Part shown: positions 44,302 through 55,929 of the stretch, piece after piece | How positions within the stretch are numbered: the stretch's first letter is position 1 | How the letters are laid out: every line of letters begins with the position of its first letter | DNA from: Gautieria morchelliformis | Lineage: Eukaryota; Basidiomycota; Agaricomycetes; Gomphales; Gomphaceae | Assembly (NCBI GenBank): GCA_015179125.1 | Contig: WHVA01000050.1 | Location: forward strand, 248,001-312,000 | Length of the DNA: 64,000 nucleotides | Reading direction: 5' to 3' | Program-made: the position numbers and the translations under genes | Notes under the pieces: model-generated | What the model was told of the DNA's origin: nothing | Database searches by the model: none | Seen by the model: only the letters and a program-made list of their open reading frames with translations

Positions 44302-45770
44302 TGTGTAGGAACCGTCTTTTTAGTCTAAAAATCTCGAAAAAAGCATTAAAAAGTCTGTAAACAACCTTTTTCCCATCTTAACATCAGCCAATACATGCAG
44401 CTTTGATGGGGAACTGTCTTTAGAATATTCCTTGAATTTTCTTGCATTTTTTCGCCAATTGTTCTGACCTCCTTGGCTCAAAACTGTTTTATTTTGCTTG
44501 ACAAAGGCTATGAACCCATGAGAGTCCATAACTTTGTCATCGGCGCTCAATTTCAAACTCCGACCAGGGCGATCCTCGAACGTGCTAATTCAGAGTCGCA
44601 TGTCCTCAAATACCCACAACTCCGACACTTTGGCTCTTTCAATCTCAGCTGGTGAGATTGGGAATATCCGGTGCAGCTTACACAAGCCTGTACACTTAAA
44701 TATAGTTCAAACCCAGCAGACACATGACTTGCTTCATAGCAACCATGGCTGTGTAAGGCTGTGTGTAAGACTGCCCAATGATATGCAGAGCCAAAACTAG
44801 GGTGCATATTCAAGCAATCTTATTGGATGCTGAGCCTCCAAGCTTAGTGCTACAACCCCTGAAATAGGACCCTTGACGTCATAGGGCTGTGCAGGGCTGT
44901 GTAAGGCTATGCTGGGCAGTGCAAATCAGGGAAGGTGATTGGCTATCTATTCTTAATTTCCTTGCACAAACATGCCACAATAGTTACGAGGGTGTGTTTT
45001 AGCTGCGCAAATATTTACTTATGACATCACTCGCCTAATAGATAGAAGCTCCCCATTTTATGTAATCCTGTGTAATTTACAATATAAAAGGAGGCCATTC
45101 TGAGCCCCTAGGAATCATCCAATCTAGCAATCTACTGCTTCTATCCTACACGTGACTCGTGTGACTTGCATCTTACTAAGCTGCTAATCCCAGCTAGGGT
45201 TATTCACTTACTTTAGTGTCTAATTCCTTGTTAAGTAGATACTTTTCTGCTTAGCCACCTAGACTAATCCTCCGGGTGTAATTCTACAGAGTGAGTCTGT
45301 CAATTGATAGTCTTGCCATTCGCACTCCAATACCCGAGAGAGTTGATCAGTTGATTTTCCTGGTTAATATCTTTCACAAGTCAATTCCTGTTACTTGTAA
45401 AAGCCGCTTTAGATTCTATTCTTTGCCTCTCATTTTATTGCTGTGCGCTGGTAGATTATCAGGGCAGTCCATTTATAAACTCGCCTGCTAAGTACATTCC
45501 TTTATATTTTGGAATACGCTTGGACCCCGATAGTGTCCTTGAACCTACATTCTTTTAGTTTATTGTTCAGTGCTGCTAAGAAACGCATTGTCTTCCATCC
45601 GTATCAACTTGGACTAGTTTTTATGCGGATTGCAACCAAGGTACAAATATTAAATTATTTCCTGAGTTGTGCTGCAGCATTGTTTAATATTCTTTGGGTC
45701 TCGTAAATGACACGTTCTGATAGATTGAAGTGTTAGCAATAACACCAAAGTCTTGAAGGGTTCCAAAACA
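44302..45770 (+). repeat. Solo LTR with 5-bp TSD
   Basis: 1469 bp, begins TGTGTAGGAACC, ends TTCCAAAACA, flanked by TCCCC (44297-44301 and 45771-45775). Its last ~680 bp parallels the LTR at 41941-43630 (TATAAAAGGAGGCC, CTAGGGTTATT, GGACCCCGATAGT, GAAGGGTTCCAAAACA). The upstream half is different and lacks TGACTCA repeats. Confidence 0.9.
45083..45090 (+). promoter_or_regulatory. TATA box of second solo LTR
   Basis: TATAAAAG in the same context as 42970. Confidence 0.6.
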
Positions 45771-45775
45771 TCCCC

Positions 45776-48041
45776 CACACCACTCGCGCAGCGACGCGTA
45801 CCGACTCGTCATGGCAAGACCAAGAAGAAGTCCACGGACCCCTTTTTCACCTTTGACTGCGGCGCTCCCACACGTCGTGCCAGCCCGCCTCGGCGGCCGA
45901 GCACTTAGAAAGCTAGACCACCCACACATTAGAACAACCAACAGGGGAACGGGAGTACTTACCTCAAGAGAGGGGGGCGAGAAACGGCTCGAGGAGCCAG
46001 GCTGGCGGGGGGCATGGAGCTCGTCGTCAGTGCACTCACCCACTCGAGGACGCAGTGGGATGGGAGTGTCATGACGCATTTATCTCTCATACTCAGAAGC
46101 TTAATTTTCCTATTTTCTCACCCCACCTTCATGTTTGTTCCGATCACCATTGTTATGTTCGGTAACCAACTCTCGCTGTTCGCGCCAACTACCATAGCCG
46201 CGCCGCCAAATGCACGATCGACGTCCTGGGACTGATTCGGCAGTCAGCACTGGGCCTACCACCTCCTCTGCTCAACCCTCTTCTGATGGTGTTCGAATAG
46301 TTGGATTGCCATGACCTGTGCATTTACAGCACCTTGGTACCCCCATTTTCCCTTTCGCTACTCCTCCTCAGTGTTTGCTCAGTTTCTCCCTCCACCTCGA
46401 CCTCTCCTCCCCTATGTCACCCCTTTTTGCCCTTCCTTGCATTTCGCCGAACGGATATTCGCTGCTCGCATCATTCGCCAGCAGGCACACCATCAAAAAC
46501 ACGATCAATACCGTTCACCCGGCATGATGGTTCATCATTAACCCCATCGCCTTCTTAATCCAACCCCATTGGGTGTTCGTATGGTCGAAGCATGTTCGCA
46601 GGACATCCCCTCCATAGGCCGTGCGGAATCAACCCAGTAGACCAAGAGTCCGTGCAGGGTAGCATGTACACGGGTCCCAAGACATGGTTTTGTCCATAAA
46701 TGCCTTCGCCACCTCTACTCTCCGTCATTTCATGTTTTCCCTCTTCTTACATTCTATTGTATGTTTATTTCATCTATGTTGTATCATGACTGCGCACCCC
46801 TATCCAACCCTGACTCGTGATGGCCTCTTTCCTATTCGCTGATACCTTACGAGCATTCGATATAAGTAGTTTACATTCGCATGTATATTCCCCAGTTCAA
46901 TTATCATACGTCGTCCATCTTGTGCAAACTTGACCTCGCTGTGATCATTGTCTTGAGCCTCTCCTTGAAGATTTCTATCTTCGACCAGCCAAGGACTTAG
47001 GCATCACTGGTGAGTTCTCATACTTCGTCTTCGTTACCTTAGCCTTCGAACTACTTTCTGTGCTGTTGGCGAAGGGCTCCGAAGGAGCACCTTCGCCAGC
47101 GAAGGGACCGCCGAAACTTAGACAGCCCTTCCGCGATACCTTGCACGTTACGTCGTCAAGTGCTGCGAGCTGTTTCGCTATGACTGTAGACAGGGCGAGC
47201 CCCGTTCGGGCAACCCCTTTTGTTTTGTGAACATTCATCGGTTCACTTATTCGCCGAACGGCATACTTATTCGCACAAGTTATTCGGGCATTTGTTGTGT
47301 TCACTAATACACAATATTAACGCCTGAAAACCAATCTTGACAGGGAGCCCTAGGGAGTGAGAGGGAAGGCCCACCCAGTTTTAGTATGATGCGTGTGGCG
47401 ACCAACATAGGCCTAGCCTGGGGTCGATTAAAATGATATAAAAAATAAAAAATAAAAATAAAAAAAAAGAATAAAAAAGACAACACGCACCAATCCCACA
47501 CCACCCTTCACTGCACCATACCCATTCATGGTGGAAGGCAGGTGGTGGAATGAGATGGTGCAAGGACAGCATGCGGATTACCTGAATACTTGGTCATCGC
47601 ATGTCGATCCGCCAGCATTTGAAGGTGTAACAGCGTTCAAACCTAAAGATGTGCTGGAGGATGTGGAGGATGAGGAAGCGCTTGCTGATGAAGGAGAAAA
47701 TGGTTTGGGAGATGAGGAGGAAGCAGACTAATTGAGGGTGTTCATGGTAATAAGGCCGCCACAGCGAGAGGGCTTTGATGAGTACACAAGAAGAAAGATG
47801 AGCCAAACCCATGTACTACCTTATTCAATGCGAACAACCTGTTGTCATACTAATGCAGCATGGGGCTCATCTGACATGATCGATGAATGGCTCACACTTA
47901 ACAAAAGCTAGTGAAAACTCACTTTATCCAGGGTCACTGTGAACCACTGGCGAGGAGTACTCGCTGCTACTGTACCTCGTGCCACATGGCACAGTATCAT
48001 ATGGAAAGGAATTGCAGCCACACAAGGATTGAATGGAGCAT
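45776..48041. other. Mixed non-coding and possible exon debris
   Basis: Right after the solo LTR a minus-strand GC-richer segment (45776-46080) looks like one or two exons of an unidentified gene (possible intron GTAAGT...TCTAG at about 45905-45955), truncated by the LTR. 46080-47330 shows pyrimidine-rich sequence and no supported gene. At 47435-47480 there is an A-rich tract after a G/C-rich 100-bp stretch, a shape compatible with a retroposed copy in plus orientation. 47520-48041 probably belongs to the 3' side of the Tnp2-type element. Confidence 0.3.
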
Positions 48042-49019
48042 TCATATCGGCGCGATGAAAGCGAATGTCGAGTTCAGGGCTAGTTCAATCTTGTTAGTTT
48101 TTGGTTGCTATGAGAATAGAAACATACTAGTCAGCCCAAACATTGTCCTTGATTGGAACGGAGGGTATCAAACCAAGACATTTCTGCGAACAGAGTGGAA
48201 GCATGGCCGGGTTGGTTATGTTCAAAGATACTGATAATCTCACCATATAGGGAGCTTCCGGACACATTAGCTTTCACAAGAGCCGAATGTTGAGTCGTGG
48301 CATCGTGATCACCAAGAGTAGTGGTGAATCTGCAACCGTTCCTGATAATATACTGATAGAAAGTTGCTGCTGAAGACAAATAGACAGCATCTCCAGGGGT
48401 TTTGAGATCCAGACCTAGCCAGATGCGTGGGGTGTGATTGTAAGCCCCTGCTGTGTTCCTGACCTGTTGTAGTACGCGGCTATTGCTCTATGGGTAGACG
48501 GTGGAATAAATCTGGTTGATTGCTTGAGTGTAGGGCCACGAACCAGATAAGACCCATTGGAGACTGTTGGCATCGTCAACAAGCTGACTCCACATCCAAA
48601 TTACCTTACCATCTAGCAATGCCTCCTCTCGTGCGTAAGCTAACGCCTCGACTGTTCCCCGAACCTCTGATGGCCGCTGAAGCATACGTAGAGAAATACG
48701 TGATTCTTCCATGTCCAGACGCTCAGAAACAAGACACATCTGTAAGCTGGAGATAGGCCCAGCACGGCATGAGAGAAAAAAATCCACTTATGGTCTGGTG
48801 TAATTGGACATCCCTGCCCCACTCACGCATCATGCTTACCTCGAGTTGGCCGCCTCCCCAGTTATTAGACTTGAAGCTTTTGAGAAGCTTGTTCAACTGT
48901 TCGCCTAGAAAACACCAAAAACCATAGACCGGGCCATAATCCTTAATTTGGTCAGGAAGGTGCATGATGTAGTGGTGGTTAGGTTTCATTTTGCTTTGGC
49001 TGTACATCTAGATCATAAT

Positions 49020-49020
<1 letters not shown>

Positions 49021-49046
<26 letters not shown>
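49021..49046 (+). repeat. (GA)13 microsatellite
   Basis: Uninterrupted GA dinucleotides. They form the 3' tail side (CT on the minus strand) of the LINE insertion at 49023-49881. Confidence 0.9.
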
Positions 49047-49051
<5 letters not shown>

Positions 49052-49881
49052 ATTATAGTGCTAGAAGCGCTGGGCGCTTATGGTGCACTTTAGCTACGCG
49101 TACATAGAGGCTGTACCCTACCGAACGGATAATGTAAGACTACATCTGGGCAAATGTGGGGGGGGTACCCACGGATGCACTTTTGAGGATCGGGGCATCC
49201 CTCGAGACGTTCTTCGTGGATATGAAAATTTGTTTCTCTTGTAGTTCCGCTGACAGCTTTTGCCTCGACGAGGCACCCTGAGCAGTAGTTCCTCCCAGGC
49301 CCCTTTTCGCTGCAGCAGCGTAGGAGGAGGTAAGTGTGGTGGAGTGGGGCGACGGGAGTGCGGAGGAGATGGCGTCTTTTATGTCGGCGGTCGCCTTCAG
49401 GAGGTCGTTGTTTGTGGCGAGTCTGTTGACCCCATAGAGGAGGGAGGCCTCGCACAGGAGTTTGGTGATGGCAATGAGCTGCGATGTACCTTCCTTGCCG
49501 ACATTCCAGGTATTGCCGTGTTTAAAATCTCCAAAGGACTCGAGGGCTGCAGCTAGGGCTGAGATGTCAGTTTTGTTGTTGTCGTCGATTCCCCTGCCTC
49601 TCAGGATGGCCACCGGGTCTCCTGGGTCGGTAATGGGTGTCGGCATCGGTGTGGGTGAGTGGGATGGTCAACTTTGTGGGATGATTTGGTTGGGCGCCAA
49701 GGTCAGAGGGCCCTGCGGCTGCGATCCGACCGGGGCCTTGGAGTTGGCGGGCATTCTCGCGTGTGCGAGTGGAAGAAGGGTTTTAGTGAAGGTATGATTG
49801 GAAGAAAACTTAGCTTTCTTGGGCCTTTACATGGGTCTGAAGGGCAGAACAGAAGGTGGTGGTATGGGTCCAAGAGAGCTC
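49023..49881 (-). mobile_element. Internally deleted LINE copy inserted in an intron of the Tnp2 gene
   Basis: Flanked by a 15-bp direct repeat CTAGATCATAATAGA (49008-49022 and 49882-49896), the variable-length TSD expected from LINE integration. The minus strand carries the start of a LINE ORF1 (49646-49140: DPGDPVAILRGRGIDDNNK, SYAAAAKRGLGG, ISTKNVSRDAPIL) and ends in a (TC)n tract. Only ORF1's first part plus a short 3' end remain, so it is non-autonomous. Confidence 0.8.
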
Positions 49882-52408
49882 CTAGATCATAATAGAATGG
49901 GTAGTTTAGAGTGTGAGACAAGGCGAAACTCACTTCCTGGTATCCCATAAGATACTCGCTCATCAAGACTTCTGCGCGTTGAACGTCTTCTCGCATAAGT
50001 TCATATTGCATGTATATCTTCGTAGCCGTTGCAAGTTTGAGGAAGATCCATTCTTCTCCTGGGTGCATACGTCGTTCAGGGGGCTTCGGTGGTTCTGTTA
50101 CTTTCTTTGATTTATTCAAGGGTTGTCTAATTACTTGTGATGCCTCATTAACTTAAATGCAAATGCAAAATGTCAGTGGCTAGATCAATAAGGCAAAGCA
50201 CATACCTTGGATACTTCCTGGGTCTTCCATTTGGGAGACTTGTGTCCGAGCTTCCAACATGGAACGGTATGCCGTACCATGTTTACGATCCCACGTTGCC
50301 ATCCTCTTCTCAAAAGACTCCAGTGATGCATTGTAATCTTTTGTTGCAGGATCTAGGAAGGCATCCCAGACAAGGGGAATCTAATAGAACATACTGATGC
50401 CAGTGCTTTCATGAATAGAAATTGCGACTTACCACTACAGGTAAGAAGACGGTCCCTAATCCCTTGTAGGTATCAGCAGATAAACTACCTCCTGCGGGTT
50501 CCCCAACCTGCTTCGCAGGTCTGCCAACGAATGTGGGCATCTCAAACTGTGTAAAAATGTAATGAATCAGCATATAATTACATATAGCCGTCCAAGCGCA
50601 TGCTATTGAGATACTCGTGAATTAACCCAAGCTCGCGTTTGACCTTGGAAGTGTTCGATTGAAGGCTACTCCCCTGTATCCATGTAGCATACCAGTGATT
50701 CTTGATCACACCTGCACACCAAATTGTCATCTAGTCTGGTTACAGAAGGTCATCCACACACCGATTAGCAAGTTGTGCATGGGGTCTATGATCGTCATTC
50801 GAACAGCGTCGAAATATGGCAATCTGACAAACTCGGACCATCGCATGCCAGTGGCTTTGAAGAATTTGTCGCATGCTGTAGGATTCTGGAATGAGGTGTA
50901 TTCATATGCCTGACTCCGATGGAGTCGTGCATCCCGTGGAGGAAAACCTGAGGACGAGCAACTGTTTGTCAAAGAATTGGGTACCTAGATAACACAACTT
51001 ACCATTACACAGTGATTCCTGGCAGTATAATTCTGCTTGGGTTACCTGGCAACGAGTACATGGTCGATTTGCATGGCCATGATCACCGAATCCGCCCATT
51101 TTTACAGCCGCTGGGTGATCACAGACAATACCTATGCAAATAAAGTGCACAAGTCGTCCTCAAATGCACATGAGTGCATAGTTTGGTAGCTTCAATATAT
51201 ATGGACTGACCATTTGGAAATCTTGGAGTCTTGATCATTATCCCCCTCGTGTAAAGATCCTCCAGTTCATCAACAACTCACTTAGTCTGACATTGCAATT
51301 GCTCGGCGGTCAGCTCAGTCGGTCCAGCCGTCATGGTGGATATCAACATATTGTCTACTTGATATCTGAAATAAACATATTAGCTATACCTTCTAGAAAA
51401 ATAGGGAGGCTTATCAATGACTTGATTTCAGTAGGCAAGTTTGCGATGGCCCAAGACATGACACCAGATGAATAACTCGGTGATAAATCACCCCGCCGTG
51501 CCTGGAACCTGACGTTGTAGGTATATTAGATCATGTGAAATCAGAGGAGTGCATGCATACCAATCCAGAGCGCAAATTCCTGCTATCCGAAGCTCGTCAT
51601 CATCACGGCGCTCGAAGAATAGCCTACCATCTGCCCCTTTAATCTCATTCCATAGCCCGCCATCCCAGATTGCACTGTAGGTATCTGGACGTCGAGGGTG
51701 AGTTCTCCAGGCCTCTATCTGATCTTCCATACCAGGCCGGGATAGGAATTCGGCGAGGAGTTCAGCCAGGGAGGCATATGGAACCACGACCTTCGGTTTG
51801 GGGGGTTTCCGGAAGACGGTTCGAGTTTCGACACTTTGGGTGAAGTACGACTCACTAACACCAGCGTATAATACCGTCCCACATCCGCTGCATCGACCCT
51901 CATGATCGAGTACAGGGCTCGGGACTGGTGGACCGCAGACGGCTCAGCAATTTGGACAAATGACCAAGAGGGAGAAGCGATCCTGGAGTCCAAGGTGTGT
52001 AAAGGTACCTACCAATGTAGTCGGCATATTATCGTCGGACGCAAGTAGGCCCAGCAATATGAAAATAAACCGGAGGCACCACAGGAGCAGACCACATGCT
52101 CAGAACAATAGGTGGTGTTTAGTATGGAGAAATCCTACTAATAAAAGGATGCATCTAACAAACCAATGCTCATGAGCATGCTGGAAAGCATCCATGGTGT
52201 CAGGTGGTGGGGATGGCATTGGGAGCGGGCCAAGGGTGATTCTGCTTCGGCTCGACGCATGACCCACGAGAATTGGATGGGAAGATGGTCCATGTGAAGA
52301 TGATCCGTGGCTGCTGGTGTCAGATGAGCCACTGGGACTTCCTGGAATAGAAACCACGTCAGATGGAACCACGTCGTATATCCACATGTCGTCGAGATGG
52401 TCGTCCAT

Positions 52409-53211
52409 GACGGCTTCATTTGCTTCCTCATCGAAATGGACATTGAGTCCTTCTGCGGCTGTGTCTCGATCTTGTTCTTTGTGAAGATAATGATGCTTGG
52501 AACCTTCAACATGCTCTCACATGGGACTGGCGCCGCAGGTGAGAATTTTTCAAGCAGCGGGGTTGTAAGGTTAAAAATGCTAGGAAACTTGTGGCAATTT
52601 GGGGTTAAAACCGCGGCCGAGCAGGTGACTGGGTTAGATCCCATTGGCTGTGTACATATGCATAAATATTAATGATCTCGAGTCAGCGTTTTGCATTCTT
52701 CTACCGCCGCCACCCACCCAGCTGCATGCCACAGACACTTTCGGCTCACAGTCAGGCCGGGGCACACAGAGCTGTAAGTCAACTTGTATCTGCCAATTAA
52801 TCAGCTGACAATATACTCCCATTAATTAAGAGACAGTCAGACCAAAGGACTGTGCTCTGTACGTGTTGGAAATGCCGCTTGCTTCCCGATAGAGGGCTTG
52901 AGGGTTGTATGATCACCATGCATTTGAAATGAGCCCATGAGGAAAGGGATAGGCAGCAGCGGGACCTCTCGACCGACTTTCAAGGTGCGGTCAAGAGTAG
53001 GCCTAAATCAAACAAATGAGGCGTTCATTCAACACTTCGAAATGTTGGACGCTCGCAAACAGATCAGCCACAGGATCAGGGTGAACCTCTCCCTGAGAGC
53101 ATGGGTGTCGATGAGGATATATATGAAGATGCCCACGAGGAGATAGCCCAAATTTCAGGAGTCGTGAGCCATCGCTTTTATTTCCACTTGCCGTGTTATT
53201 AACTCATATAT
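52409..53211. other. 5' region of the Tnp2 gene and Copia junction
   Basis: Contains possible 5' exons of the Tnp2-type gene to about 52540, then AT-rich DNA. A short frame at 52937-53160 ending near the Copia reverse transcriptase may be host or element; it matches nothing I recognise. Confidence 0.3.
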
Positions 53212-54138
53212 ATGCTACAGAATGAACTTAGCCAGGAGGTCAAAATTAAAGATCTAGGCGACCTACACTGGATGCTAGGCATCGAAGTCACAAGAGACAG
53301 GAAAGCTCAAACGATATCATTCTCTCAGCACGCATATATTATGAAGATACTGGAGAGATTTGGGCTACAAGATGCAAAGGGCCTGTCGACCCCACTTGAC
53401 CTGCACCACAAATTGAGCCTAGCTCAATGCCCTGTCACGCCGCGCCACTACGAAGCCATCCAGGGAGTCCCGTACCACGAGGCCATCGGATCCCTAATGT
53501 ATGCAGCCCTAGGGACGAGGCCGGACATCATGTTCGCCATCACTTTTCTGTCACAGTTCATGCAGAATCCGGGATGACCTCATTGGGAAGAGTTGAAGCG
53601 AGTCTTTCATTACCTGAAAGGAACGATTGACCAGAAGTTAGTTATCGGTGTCAAGGATCCTTGGACATGGGCAAAGCCATGGAAACAAGAATGCACCAGA
53701 CTTGAGGGATTTTCGGATGCCGATGGAACCTCACAGCACCATCGCTATTCGATATCCGGCTATGTGTTCACCATAGACGGAGGTGCCGTTTCCTGGAGCT
53801 CAAAGAAGCAGTCTGTCGTTGCGTTATCTATGATGGAAGCGGAATATATTGCTGCCACTCACGCAGTGAAAGAAGGCTTATGGATCCACATGTTCATTGC
53901 CAAAATCGCCCGTCCTCTCACACAGCCCATCACCCTGTACTGCGACAACCAATCGGTGATATCAGTCTCGAAGAACGACCAGTTCAAGGCACGCACCAAG
54001 CATATTGACGTACAGTACCACTTCATCCGTGATGTGGTCAAGCGCGGCCTGATTTCCATCGACTACTGCCCTACCGGTGACATGCCGGCGGACATGCTCA
54101 TGAAGGCCCTGCCGGCTCCGCAGCTCACTCGCCTTTGA
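53212..54138 (+). pseudogene. Copia pol: end of reverse transcriptase and RNase H
   Basis: 308 codons in a single frame with one internal stop. Motifs: KIKDLGDLHWMLGIEV (end of RT thumb), YHEAIGSLMYAALGTRPDI, LKRVFHYLKGT; then RNase H with GFSDADG (first Asp), SISGYVFTIDGGAVSWSSKKQ, VALSMMEAEYIAA (Glu), LYCDNQSVI (Asp) and HIDVQYHFIRD. The only lesion is TGA at 53575-53577 where the family has Trp or Met-Ala before HWE. Otherwise well preserved. Confidence 0.9.
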
Positions 54139-54172
54139 ATATCCGTTGGAGTGCGTTCAGCTTAAGGGGGAG

Positions 54173-54426
54173 TGTTAGTGTTAGTAAGCAGAGAACGCAC
54201 GGACCATGACGACATTATATAAGCCTCGCTAGAACACCGTCGCACCTCAGTGAAACTACCGTTCACTGAGGTGAGATTTACCTGTCGTTGGACAGACAGT
54301 TTACTTACTATACTTGTCGCCATAGTTAACCTGTCTTTAGGTACTTATACTATACACAGAGTGAAACTACCGTTCACTGAGTTAACCTGTCTTTAGCTAC
54401 GCAAAGACATTTTCAGTCAGTGTTCA
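54173..54426 (+). repeat. Copia 3' LTR
   Basis: Begins TGTTAGTGTTAG after the purine tract and has a TATATAAG at 54216. It contains GTGAAACTACCGTTCACTGAG twice (about 54249 and 54361) and GTTAACCTGTCTTTAG twice. The 3' border (near ...CAGTGTTCA) is estimated, since no second LTR is available. Confidence 0.7.
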
Positions 54427-55880
54427 ATCCAGGACATGCTCCGAAAACGCCGACGCCGCATACATCCCCTCCGGCCCCGGCGCTGCCTGTCCCGCCCCGC
54501 CCGCACCCACACCCGAACCCGCATGCCCATGCCCCGCGCCCCCCACCTGAAACGCCGCGCCCACGTCCACAGCGAGCGGCCACGCGCCCGGGTTCGTCGT
54601 CCACGAGAACCCGGGCATCGCGCCGTGCTCCCAGAACGCGGGGTCCGCGAGCGCGGCGAGGCCCGACACCAGCATGTCCGTGTCCGCGTCGCGCAGCAGG
54701 AGCGAAGGCCCCGGGGCGATCGTGGAGAGCGGCTGGTGGACGTCCATGTAGGGTGGGGGTGGGGGCCGTGTGGGGTGGGCGAAGGGCGGGTTGGGAGCTC
54801 CATCGTGCCGTATCTGGGTGCGGGTGCGGGTGCGACGTGCATGAGCTCCGCGAAGGGCGGCGTGTCGGCGTCGTGCGCGGGCTGGGTCTGGATCTGGATC
54901 TGGGTCTGGGTCTGGAGCTGGAGCTGGAGCTGGGGCTCATGGTCCTACGCGCCAGGTTTGGCACCCACACACGTGCGCACATGCCGCGCAAGCACGTCCG
55001 CGAGGAACCCCGCATACAGCTTCGGCGTGTCGCGGTTGTCGATCGCGACCGCATCCGAGCCAAGCAGGTCCACGAGGCGCTGCATGAGCTGCGTGATCTC
55101 GCGCTCCCGCCCGGGGTGCATCATGAACGAGAACCTCGGGCGCAGGATCTGCGGACGGCCGTTGCGTTAGTGTGGCGCTGAGCGCGGGAGCTTCGTGAGC
55201 CTGTCCACGCTCTGCGTGAGGACCTCCGTCGCGGCGGCAACGCGCTGCTCCGCGAACGGGTTGTCGTGCCGCAGGCCCTGGCGCATGCCGTCGCGCAGCC
55301 CGATGGACGGCTTGGCGTACGATACTAGGCTGCGCGCGCGGGGGGGAGGGCGGCGGCGGTGGGGTGGTGGGAGAGTGGCGTCAGCGCGCGGTGCGACGGA
55401 CGGCAAGGGACTTACAAAGGCCACAGGTTATCCCGCATCGCCAGCACCAGGTCCGCTCCTGCAGAATATGCCGAACGCGTCAGACGGGGGTGTAGTCACC
55501 GCTCGTGGGGGGGGCGGGGTGGGTACACGTACTCACGTGTGCCAAAGTGCTCCTCGACGAGGCGCTGCCAGTGCGCGCCGACCGCGCCGACCTTGTCCGC
55601 GTACGCCTGCACGACGTTCAGGTCCAGAATCTGCGCGAGCGCAGTGCGCGCTCAGCATTGTGGTCTGGTCCCCGCGCCCGTAAACGCTACGCCTCACGCA
55701 CCTTCTTCTCCCCGTCGGGGCTGTACGCATCCGAATACATCATATCGTGGAACCCTGACATCTACAGCCCCCACGCAACCGCAACCGCAACCGATCAATC
55801 AGCCTCCTCCGTTTACAAAAAAACAGGAGCAGCACACCCCGGCACTTACCACCACCAGCAAATCTGCATACGACTATGAG
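54424..55880 (-). pseudogene. Transcription-factor-like gene fragment (probable Zn2Cys6 class), GC-rich
   Basis: Minus-strand exons: a short one near 55845-55875 (YADLLVV), then 55702-55761 (MSGFHDMMYSDAYSPDGEKK), 55537-55630, 55416-55458 and from 55329 leftward (LVSYAKPSIGLRDGMRQGL, AAATEVLTQSVDRLTKLPR). Next comes a TAA at SAPH*, then RFSFMMHPGREREITQLMQRLVDLLGS, RDTPKLYAGFLADVLARH, and after a frame change PPPYMDVHQPLS, APGPSLLLRDADTDMLVSGLAALADP, ending at stop 54424. The C-terminal layout resembles basidiomycete Zn(II)2Cys6 regulators, but the DNA-binding domain is absent; it would lie upstream, where the sequence changes to a glycosyltransferase fragment. Family call is tentative. It is broken by one nonsense codon and one frame change, and truncated at 5'. 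Confidence 0.5.
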
Positions 55881-55929
55881 TCTATGAATGGGTTTCTCAG
55901 GAGGTGGGGTCGAGAACTACTGTTCGGTC

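Larger units (their letters stand above)
48042..52408 (-). pseudogene. Tnp2-type (CACTA/EnSpm-like) transposase gene
   Basis: Minus strand, many exons. Recognisable blocks in order: Ser-rich N-terminus (52408-52130); a zinc-ribbon-like CPNC/CSGCG with AGVSESYFTQS (about 51960-51830); MVPYASLAELLAEFLSRPGMED; YSAIWDGGLW; TAEQLQC/VDELEDLYTRGIMIKTPRFPNG (51300-51210); the conserved CDHPAAVKMGGFGDHGH with CTRC; RLPYFDAVRMTIIDPMHNLLIGV (Tnp2 hallmark, about 50830-50740); FEMPTFVGRP; IPLVWDAFLDP; PNHHYIMHLPDQIKDYGPVYGFW; LNKLLKSFKSNN; and a C-terminal STFAFIAPI ending at 48042. A TAG after QIYSTVYP (about 48490) and unclear splicing suggest decay. Such proteins cut and paste CACTA elements. Terminal inverted repeats were not identified. 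Start is uncertain: reading upstream of 52408 stays open for ~45 codons. Confidence 0.75.
53212..54426 (+). mobile_element. 5'-truncated Ty1/Copia retrotransposon with 3' LTR
   Basis: The C-terminal third of pol followed by a purine tract (AAGGGGGAG, 54164-54172) and a ~254-bp LTR. The 5' LTR, gag, protease, integrase and most of the RT are absent from the window; the left junction is near 53150-53212. Confidence 0.85.

Noticed and set aside
47435..47480. A-rich tract as the tail of a SINE
   Set aside because: No A/B boxes of a tRNA-derived head and no flanking duplication seen.
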